Positions 5,017 through 10,561 of a stretch of DNA of 10,561 nucleotides are shown in pieces. Origin of the DNA: an uncultured Bacilli bacterium (lineage in GTDB: Bacteria; Bacillota_I; Bacilli_A; RF39; UBA660). The stretch covers positions 1 through 10,561 of the forward strand of contig CAKOWF010000037.1 of the NCBI GenBank assembly GCA_934122215.1, read 5' to 3'. Every line of letters starts with the position of its first letter. Positions within the stretch are counted from its first letter, which is position 1. Under the pieces are notes generated by a model. The model worked only from the letters and a program-made list of their open reading frames with translations, did not search any database and was not told the DNA's origin. The translations under genes and the position numbers were made by a program.

Positions 5017-6191
5017 AAACTCATTTTACCACTTATTATGTCATTTAAATATCTAAAGTATAATTCAAATAAATTAGCTTTTTTAACATCATCATTAACT
5101 GTTAATTCAACTTCACCTATTTTACTATTATCACTCTTAATTATTAATTTACCTACTACTTCACCTTTATTTATAGGAGCACTTATTTCATTTAACTCAA
5201 TATCATAAGAAATTTCTCCTAATTTATTATTCTTTTCTGTTACTATACTATAACTATCACGAGTTACTATATCTACATATTTTTTGTTTCCTTTTTCTAT
5301 TTCTTTATTAGTAATTGTTTTATTTTTTTCAACTACTTCATACATTTTATATTTAGCATATCCGTAATCAAGTAAGGCAGATATTTCAGCATTTCTTATA
5401 GTACTTGTTTCTTCACCCATTACAGTAGAAACAAGTCTCATGTTATCTTTTTTCATAGTAGCAGTTAAACAATATCCAGCTTCTTTAGTATAACCAGTTT
5501 TTAAACCATCTACTCCTGCTTTAAATCTAGTTAGTTTGTTTGTATTAGTTAGCCAAAATTCTCTAGAAGTACCTTTTCTTAAATAATCTTCATATATACT
5601 AGTAAATTCTAAAACTTTTTCATGTTTAACTAGTTCTCTAGATATAAAAGCCATATCATATGCACTAGAATAATGATTAGCGTCATCTAGTCCATGAGGA
5701 TTTTTAAAATTAGTATCATTTAAACCTAATTCTTTGACTTTATCATTCATAAGAACAACAAATTCTTCAACAGTACCAGCTACTGCTTCAGCTAAAGCCA
5801 CTACAGCATCATTACCACTTGCTACTGCAACTCCTTTAAATAAATCAGACACTGTCATTTGTTCTCCAGTTTCAAGTAATATTTGACTTCCACCCATCGA
5901 AGAAGCTCTCTCTGATACTGTAATCATTTCATCCCAACTAATCGTTCCCTTTTCTATTGCTTCTATAATTATTAACATACTCATTATCTTAGTCATAGAA
6001 GCAGGCGCTAATTTCTCATGAGCATTTTTTTCATATAATATTTTACCTGTTTTTTCTTCAATTAATATCGCACTTTTAGCATTAGTAGCTAAAGAGTCAG
6101 TAACTAAATTATCTACAGCTATTGTACTTGCTTTAATACCACTTGGTAATAACATTAATATGCTTAAAAATAAAATACCTATTTTTTTCAT
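5013..6191 (-). CDS. dacF: D-alanyl-D-alanine carboxypeptidase (PBP5/DacF family, S11)
   Basis: The 392-residue protein has a signal peptide (MKKIGILFLS..., hydrophobic core to about residue 18, likely cleavage after IKA at 21) and the three motifs of low-molecular-mass penicillin-binding proteins: SMTK (65-68, with the acyl-serine S65), SGN (125-127) and KTG (231-233). A PBP5-type C-terminal beta domain follows (about 285-370), and the last 20 residues form an amphipathic helix (NLFELYFRYLNDIISGKMSF), the usual peripheral membrane anchor. It removes the terminal D-Ala from peptidoglycan pentapeptides outside the membrane. The start at 6191 follows AGAGGTGA. It is divergent from yabG. Whether it is the vegetative (DacA) or sporulation (DacF/DacB) paralogue cannot be decided from motifs, so the symbol is approximate. 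Confidence 0.93.
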   Translation of the reverse strand: MKKIGILFLSILMLLPSGIKASTIAVDNLVTDSLATNAKSAILIEEKTGKILYEKNAHEKLAPASMTKIMSMLIIIEAIEKGTISWDEMITVSERASSMGGSQILLETGEQMTVSDLFKGVAVASGNDAVVALAEAVAGTVEEFVVLMNDKVKELGLNDTNFKNPHGLDDANHYSSAYDMAFISRELVKHEKVLEFTSIYEDYLRKGTSREFWLTNTNKLTRFKAGVDGLKTGYTKEAGYCLTATMKKDNMRLVSTVMGEETSTIRNAEISALLDYGYAKYKMYEVVEKNKTITNKEIEKGNKKYVDIVTRDSYSIVTEKNNKLGEISYDIELNEISAPINKGEVVGKLIIKSDNSKIGEVELTVNDDVKKANLFELYFRYLNDIISGKMSF

Positions 6192-6211
6192 ATTTCACCT
6201 CTAATAACAAA

Positions 6212-6265
6212 ATATGAAAAAAAACTACAATTATTCACGTTCTAATTAAATTTAATTTTTCATAT
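6212..6265. promoter_or_regulatory. Mirror-image CATAT elements in the dacF/yabG divergent region
   Basis: Arms ATATGAAAAA (6212-6221) and TTTTTCATAT (6256-6265) form a perfect 10-bp inverted repeat separated by 34 bp. Consequently each divergent gene has a TTTTTCATAT-type element 22-25 nt before its start codon. CATAT(A/T)TT resembles the -10 of mother-cell sporulation sigma factors (E and K); -35 matches are poor. No convincing sigma-A promoter was found for either gene. Confidence 0.35.
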
Positions 6266-6282
6266 ATTTAAATGGTGATAAT

Positions 6283-7059
6283 ATGTTTCAAATTGGTGAT
6301 TTAGTAACAAGAAATTCATATAAAAATGACATTGTTTTTAGGATTATGAAAATTGAGAATGATATATACTATTTAAATGGTAAAAGTGAAAGACTGTTTG
6401 CTGATGCTTTAGAAGATGATTTAAAAAAATATGATGGAAATCTAGATAATGATGAACAAGAATTTTTAGACAGAATTAAACCAGATAATCTAGAAAGAAA
6501 TGATTATTTTTATTTACCAGGAAAAATATTACATATAGATAGTGATCAAGAATATTTAAATAGATGTTTAAAATATTATGAAAATATTAATATATGGGCT
6601 GTTGGAATATTAGAACGCGAAGAAAATATTCCTTCTAGAATATATGATTTATTAAAAGAATATAATCCAAATATTGTTGTTATAACAGGTCATGATGCTT
6701 ATTATAAAAAAAAGGGAGATATCAATAATTTAGACAACTATAAAAACAGCAAATACTATGTAAATGCTATAAAAGAAGCAAGAAAATTTGAAAATTCTCA
6801 TCAAAAATTAATTATTATAGCCGGTGGATGTCAATCAAACTATGAAGAATTAATAAAAGCAGGAGCTAATTTTGCTTCTAGTCCTAAAAGAGTAAATATT
6901 CATGCTCTAGACCCTGCTATTATAGCAACTAAAATGAGTTTATCAGATATTACGGAAGATATTAATTTAAAAGAAATATTAGAAAATACCAAATATGGAT
7001 GTAATGGAATTGGAGGAATAAAAACAAAAGGAACTATGTATGTTGGATATCCTAGATAG
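6283..7059 (+). CDS. yabG: Sporulation-specific cysteine protease YabG
   Basis: The 258-residue product matches the YabG peptidase family: an N-terminal GDLVTRNSYKNDIVFRI region (5-21), then NIWAVGILEREENIP (103-117), VVITGHDAYYKK (132-143), IIIAGGCQSNYEELIKAGANFASSP (177-201) and RVNIHALDP (203-211). His137 in TGHD and Cys183 in GGCQ are the likely catalytic pair. In spore formers YabG acts in the mother cell, trimming spore-coat proteins and, in clostridia, germination-protein precursors. Length is slightly below the Bacillus protein (about 290). RBS GGTGAT lies at 6274-6279. veg follows 8 nt downstream, as in Bacillus. Its presence is the main evidence that this organism sporulates or descends from a spore former. 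Confidence 0.95.
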   Translation: MFQIGDLVTRNSYKNDIVFRIMKIENDIYYLNGKSERLFADALEDDLKKYDGNLDNDEQEFLDRIKPDNLERNDYFYLPGKILHIDSDQEYLNRCLKYYENINIWAVGILEREENIPSRIYDLLKEYNPNIVVITGHDAYYKKKGDINNLDNYKNSKYYVNAIKEARKFENSHQKLIIIAGGCQSNYEELIKAGANFASSPKRVNIHALDPAIIATKMSLSDITEDINLKEILENTKYGCNGIGGIKTKGTMYVGYPR

Positions 7060-7067
7060 GAGGATTA

Positions 7068-7298
7068 ATGAATACTGAAACTATTAAAAAGAAATTAAAT
7101 AACTATATTGGTAAAGAAGCAACTATCAAATATAGTTTAGGAAGAAATAAATATGAAACTTATAATGTCATTATAAAAGAATTATATGATAAAGTATTTG
7201 TAGTAGAAGAAAAAAGAAATAGATTATCATTTTCATATAGTGATGTTATAACTAAAACTATAAAAATTAACTTTAAAGAAAAAGATTCTAGTGATTAA
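7068..7298 (+). CDS. veg: Veg family protein
   Basis: A 76-residue protein with the Veg (DUF1021) pattern: IGKEATIKYSLGRNKYETYNVIIKELY (14-40), a small beta-barrel-like core, then VFVVEEKRNR (43-52) and the hallmark SFSYSDVITKTIKI (54-67). In Bacillus, Veg promotes biofilm matrix expression by acting on the SinR repressor pathway; it may have a more general role elsewhere. AGGAGG at 7058-7063 overlaps the yabG stop, indicating coupled translation. It is slightly shorter than the 86-residue Bacillus protein, mostly at the ends. A terminator hairpin overlaps its stop codon. Confidence 0.93.
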   Translation: MNTETIKKKLNNYIGKEATIKYSLGRNKYETYNVIIKELYDKVFVVEEKRNRLSFSYSDVITKTIKINFKEKDSSD

Positions 7299-7314
7299 CT
7301 AGAATTTTATTTTA
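7285..7314 (+). terminator. Terminator of the yabG-veg unit
   Basis: Stem ATTCTAGT/ACTAGAAT (7285-7292 and 7298-7305) with a 5-nt loop, followed by TTTTATTTTA. The veg stop codon TAA (7296-7298) lies mostly in the loop, so the last four codons form the 5' arm. Confidence 0.7.
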
Positions 7315-7373
7315 CATTTTAGGAAAAAATCATTTTACAAAAAAAGACAAAATAATTTTAAATATTAATAACC

Positions 7374-7402
7374 TTTACTTAAAATTTTTACTATGCTATA
7401 AT
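7374..7402 (+). promoter_or_regulatory. Extended -10 promoter of the DUF4358-MBOAT-DHHW unit
   Basis: TTTACT (7374-7379), 17-nt spacer, TATAAT (7397-7402) with a TGC extension just upstream (7394-7396). The start codon at 7426 follows AGGAGG at 7415-7420. The remaining sequence between the veg terminator and this promoter (7315-7373) holds no feature I can support. Confidence 0.75.
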
Positions 7403-7425
7403 CTTGATAAAGATAGGAGGATTTT

Positions 7426-8016
7426 ATGAAAAAAGAAAACATTATAATTGGTATTATAGTTCTAACTGTTATTGTTATTTTAGGAGTTTTATTTATAAAT
7501 TTTAATAAAAACGAAACTACTGAAAGTACTATAAAAAATAGTAAAGATATGATAAAGATGGTTAATTCAATATATCAAAATATTAATAATGAATTACCAA
7601 GTCTTGAAACAATGACTATTGATGTTAATAACCTTGATGATGTAACTAGTTATACAGGATTAAAATCAAATAAAGATATTGAAGAAGTAGTAATATCTGT
7701 TCCAATGATGAATGCTCAAGCATATAGTCTTGCTGTTGTAAAAGTAAAAGATGGAGCTAATATAGAAAGTTTAAAACAAGAAATGTTAGACAATATCGAT
7801 ATGCATAGATGGATATGTGTAAGTGCTGAAAAATTATATATTACAAATAATGAAAATATAATTTTCTTAGTAATGGCTGATAAAGATATAGCAGAATCCG
7901 TTTATAATGGATTTAAATCATATGTAAATAATAAAACTGGAAAAGAACTAGAAAAAACAAATGAAGAAGAAAATATAGAACTTCCACCAGAAATGCCAGC
8001 AACACCAGTAGAATAG
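7426..8016 (+). CDS. DUF4358-like membrane-anchored protein
   Basis: The 196-residue protein has one N-terminal membrane helix (6-26, after MKKEN) and an extracytoplasmic domain. There is no lipobox. The core AYSLAVVKVKDGANIESLKQEML (99-121) and the later strand NIIFLVMADK (144-153) resemble DUF4358, a domain of unknown function found in Clostridia-like genomes, often near MBOAT and DHHW genes. The tail is acidic and ends in a Pro-rich stretch (PPEMPATPVE). It is the first gene of a unit with MBOAT and DHHW genes, which suggests a role in the same surface-polymer modification. It is a good extracytoplasmic protein candidate, but the family call is from pattern only. Confidence 0.7.
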   Translation: MKKENIIIGIIVLTVIVILGVLFINFNKNETTESTIKNSKDMIKMVNSIYQNINNELPSLETMTIDVNNLDDVTSYTGLKSNKDIEEVVISVPMMNAQAYSLAVVKVKDGANIESLKQEMLDNIDMHRWICVSAEKLYITNNENIIFLVMADKDIAESVYNGFKSYVNNKTGKELEKTNEEENIELPPEMPATPVE

Positions 8017-8018
8017 AA

Positions 8019-8040
8019 GCACCTTAATTGGTGCCTTTTT
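8019..8040 (+). terminator. Terminator-like hairpin between DUF4358 and MBOAT genes
   Basis: GCACC/GGTGC (8019-8023 and 8030-8034) with a 6-nt loop, then CTTTTT (8035-8040). It starts 3 nt after the upstream stop codon. The MBOAT RBS (AAGGAGG, 8043-8049) starts 3 nt after the T-run, leaving no room for a new promoter between them. A 5-bp stem is weak, so partial termination (an attenuator) is likely. Confidence 0.65.
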
Positions 8041-8055
8041 AAAAGGAGGAATAAA

Positions 8056-9447
8056 ATGTTATTCACAAGTATAAGTTTTTTATATTATTTTTTACCAATA
8101 GTTTTAATAATATATTTTATAGCACCAAAAAAATATAAAAATTTAATTTTATTTATTTTTTCATTAATATTCTATTTTTATGGTGAACCTAAATATATAT
8201 TTTTAATGATTTTAGAAATACTAATAGCTTATATTGGAGCTATACTAATAGATAAATATAAAAGTAAAAAAATATTAATTCTTACCCTATTCATTCATAT
8301 AATCTTACTTATAATATTTAAATATACTAACTTTTTAACAACAAATATTAATAATGTATTCAATACTAATTTCAAATTACTAAACATAGCATTACCTATT
8401 GGAATATCATTCTATACATTTCAAATTATAAGTTATATAGTTGATGTGTATAAAGGTAAAGTAAAAGTTCAAAAAAGTTTCTTAAAACTAGCTACTTATG
8501 TGTCTTTATTTCCTCAATTAATAGCTGGTCCAATAGTTAGATATGAAGTAATAGAAAATGAACTAGATAATAGAAAACTTAGTTTTGAAGATTTCTCTAT
8601 AGGTGTTAGAAGATTTACAATTGGTTTAGCTAAAAAAGTGTTGATTGCCAATATGTTAGGAGAACTATGTACTAAATTTAGTCTAGTAGATGAAAGAAGT
8701 ATTGTTCTTTATTGGATATTTGCTATAAGCTATATGCTACAAATTTATTTTGACTTTTCAGCATATTCAGATATGGCTATTGGATTAGGTAGAATGTTTG
8801 GATTTCATTTTCTAGAAAACTTCGATTATCCATATGTTTCAAAAAGTATTACAGAGTTTTGGAGAAGATGGCATATATCACTAGGATCTTGGTTTAGAGA
8901 TTATGTCTATATACCATTAGGTGGTAATAGAGTTAGTAAAATGAAACATTTAAGAAATATTTTAATAGTATGGTTATTGACTGGTATATGGCATGGAGCA
9001 AGTTGGAATTTTGTTATTTGGGGATTAATGTTTGGAATAATATTAATAATAGAAAAATTATTTTTAAATAAATATTTAGAAAAATTACCTAACTTTATAA
9101 GAAGAATATATGTATTATTTATAGTAATGATTAGTTTTATAATATTTAATGCTGATACAATAAGTGATGCAATATCAAATATTATTGGTTTATTTGGATT
9201 TAATAAGGAAACATTTATAAATAATTATACAATCTATTATTTAAAAAGTTATTTTATAATACTAGTTATTGCTATAATAGCTTCTACCCCACTTATTAAA
9301 AAACAACTAGAAAATATGAAAAAAAATAAATTTATGAATAAATTAATTAATATACTAGAACCTATTTATATTGTTTCATTATTATTAATTGTAACATCAT
9401 ATTTAATTGATAACTCATATAATCCATTTTTATATTTTAGATTTTAG
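8056..9447 (+). CDS. MBOAT-family O-acyltransferase (AlgI/PatA-like)
   Basis: The 463-residue integral membrane protein has about ten hydrophobic helices. MBOAT signatures: LPIGISFYTFQIISYIVDVYKG (113-134), ISYMLQIYFDFSAYSDMAIGLG (224-245), FWRRWHISLGSWFRDYVYIPLGG (268-290) and LLTGIWHGASWNFVIWG (307-323). His313 in the GIWHGASW motif is the expected catalytic histidine and His273 is a second conserved one. The family moves acyl (usually acetyl) groups from a cytoplasmic donor across the membrane to acceptors such as alginate, peptidoglycan or teichoic-type polymers; the substrate is not determined here. Length is typical (about 460-500). It is followed 8 nt later by a DHHW protein gene, the usual partner. 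Confidence 0.93.
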   Translation: MLFTSISFLYYFLPIVLIIYFIAPKKYKNLILFIFSLIFYFYGEPKYIFLMILEILIAYIGAILIDKYKSKKILILTLFIHIILLIIFKYTNFLTTNINNVFNTNFKLLNIALPIGISFYTFQIISYIVDVYKGKVKVQKSFLKLATYVSLFPQLIAGPIVRYEVIENELDNRKLSFEDFSIGVRRFTIGLAKKVLIANMLGELCTKFSLVDERSIVLYWIFAISYMLQIYFDFSAYSDMAIGLGRMFGFHFLENFDYPYVSKSITEFWRRWHISLGSWFRDYVYIPLGGNRVSKMKHLRNILIVWLLTGIWHGASWNFVIWGLMFGIILIIEKLFLNKYLEKLPNFIRRIYVLFIVMISFIIFNADTISDAISNIIGLFGFNKETFINNYTIYYLKSYFIILVIAIIASTPLIKKQLENMKKNKFMNKLINILEPIYIVSLLLIVTSYLIDNSYNPFLYFRF

Positions 9448-9455
9448 GAGGAATT

Positions 9456-10532
9456 ATGAATAATAAAATAAAAGATAAAGTTGTAACTATATTATTTTCA
9501 TCAATCTTAATTATTTTTTTCTTAATTAATGTAATTAAAAAAGATGATGATATATCTATTTCTGAACGAAGAAAATTAGAAAAGTTTCCTACTCTTACAA
9601 TTAACAATCTAATAGATGGAACATTCTTTAAAAAATTTGAAACTTATACTACTGATCAATTTATAAAAAGAGACGATTTTAGAAAATTAAAAGTCAACTT
9701 AGAATTAAATACTAAAAAAAATTACAACAATTTATATAATTATAATGGATATATAGTTGAACAAACATTTCCTCTAAATAAAAATTCTGTTATAAATTTA
9801 GCTAACAAAATGAATTCTATTAAAGAAACATATTTAACTAACAACAATATTTATTTTACTATTGTTCCAGATAAAAATTATTTTATTAATAATGGTAATT
9901 TAAAATTAGATTATAATGAACTTACTAATTTAATGCAAAATAATTTAAAAGATTTTAATTATATAGATATATTTAGTATATTAAATTTAGATGATTATTA
10001 TAAAACTGATACTCATTGGAAACAAGAAAATATTAAAAAAGTAGCCCTTCTTTTATCAAAAAATATGAATTTTGATTTTTATGATAATTATAATGAGTTA
10101 GAAATAACTTCATTTAAAGGAGTTTATTCCGGTCAACTTCCTATTAAAACCGAATTAGATAAAATAACTATTTTAACAAATGATATTATAAAAAACAGTA
10201 TAGTTTATAATTATGAAACAAAAAAAGAAACAGAAGTTTATGATTTAACTAAAGTTAATTCATTAGATAAATATGATATATATTTATCAGGAGCTGTTTC
10301 AATTATTGATATTATAAATAATAATTCTGGTAATAAAGAATTAATCGTATTTAGAGATTCTTATGGTAGCAGTTTAGTACCACTACTTATTCAAGGCTAT
10401 AAAAAAATAACTGTCATTGATACTAGATATGTATCACCTAAGATATTAAATGAATATGTCGATTTTAATAATAAAGATGTATTATTTATATATGGAGTTA
10501 TATCAGTAAATAATAGTTCTTCAATAAGATAA
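9456..10532 (+). CDS. DHHW-family protein (AlgX/AlgJ-like O-acetylation partner)
   Basis: The 358-residue protein has one N-terminal membrane helix (9-27), then SERRKLEKFP (36-45), common after the anchor in this family, and an extracytoplasmic SGNH-like fold. The hallmark DTHW (185-188) holds the Asp and His, and FRDSYGSSL (299-307) supplies the likely nucleophile Ser302. In AlgJ/AlgX-type proteins these residues form the catalytic triad that accepts acetyl groups from the MBOAT partner and transfers them to the polysaccharide. The first Asp-His pair of the DHHW name reads as KTDTHW here, an accepted variant. The AGGAGG site overlaps the MBOAT stop, so translation is coupled. The stop codon is TAA at 10530-10532; the last 29 bases hold no visible terminator. 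Confidence 0.88.
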   Translation: MNNKIKDKVVTILFSSILIIFFLINVIKKDDDISISERRKLEKFPTLTINNLIDGTFFKKFETYTTDQFIKRDDFRKLKVNLELNTKKNYNNLYNYNGYIVEQTFPLNKNSVINLANKMNSIKETYLTNNNIYFTIVPDKNYFINNGNLKLDYNELTNLMQNNLKDFNYIDIFSILNLDDYYKTDTHWKQENIKKVALLLSKNMNFDFYDNYNELEITSFKGVYSGQLPIKTELDKITILTNDIIKNSIVYNYETKKETEVYDLTKVNSLDKYDIYLSGAVSIIDIINNNSGNKELIVFRDSYGSSLVPLLIQGYKKITVIDTRYVSPKILNEYVDFNNKDVLFIYGVISVNNSSSIR

Positions 10533-10561
10533 AAAATATCAATATTACTTGTATATAAAAC

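Noticed and set aside
6191..6245. Forespore sigma-G promoter (TGAATA and CATATTT) upstream of dacF
   Set aside because: The spacing is 15 nt, whereas sigma-G promoters need about 17-18, and the -10 is only partly matched.
1..10561. Alternative genetic code (TGA read as Trp), as in Mollicutes
   Set aside because: No in-frame TGA occurs inside any gene and Trp is encoded by TGG; the lack of TGA stops is explained by the AT-rich bias to TAA. The spore protease also argues against a Mollicute.

Overview
The window comes from a very AT-rich, Gram-positive (Firmicutes/Bacillota) chromosome. Near-consensus AGGAGG or AGGTGA ribosome-binding sites precede most genes, promoters are of the TTGACA/TATAAT type, and the standard genetic code gives full-length proteins. 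No gene here ends in TGA; all stops are TAA or TAG. A YabG sporulation protease next to Veg, in the order known from Bacillus, suggests an endospore former or a close relative of one, perhaps an uncultured gut Bacilli/Erysipelotrichia/Clostridia-type lineage. The exact taxon cannot be settled from the sequence alone.

Left end (1-1382). A 25-residue membrane peptide gene (14-91, +) is followed at once by two hairpins and a convergent, well-formed promoter on the opposite strand. This is the layout of a type I toxin-antitoxin locus of the TxpA/RatA or BsrG/SR4 kind, with a toxin mRNA and an antisense RNA overlapping at their 3' ends. A 182-bp stretch of it (59-240) recurs as a direct repeat at 1201-1382, with 12 mismatches and no gaps. 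The second copy keeps the antisense RNA and its promoter, but the toxin frame is cut off by an in-frame TAA, so it looks like an orphan antitoxin. A DUF2268-like HEXXH metalloprotease gene (285-1088, -) lies between the copies. This is the most interesting part of the window.

Minus-strand block (1376-6191). In order of transcription: a D-Ala-D-Ala carboxypeptidase (DacF/PBP5 type); an NfeD-like membrane protein and an SPFH/stomatin (QmcA-like) protein that form one translationally coupled unit; the PgeF/YlmD multicopper-oxidase-like enzyme; an unrecognised 249-residue protein with its own strong promoter; a class I glutamine amidotransferase of the peptidase C26 type; and the metalloprotease. 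Promoters and terminators between them suggest mostly short transcription units. Several gene products concern the envelope: carboxypeptidase trimming, a membrane-scaffold pair and PgeF peptidoglycan quality control.

Plus-strand block (6283-10532). yabG and veg form a two-gene unit closed by a terminator that overlaps the veg stop codon. An extended -10 promoter then drives a DUF4358-like membrane-anchored protein, a terminator-like hairpin, an MBOAT O-acyltransferase and a DHHW-family (AlgX/AlgJ-like) protein. The last two resemble an O-acetylation system for a cell-surface polymer: MBOAT moves an acyl group across the membrane and the DHHW protein places it on the glycan.
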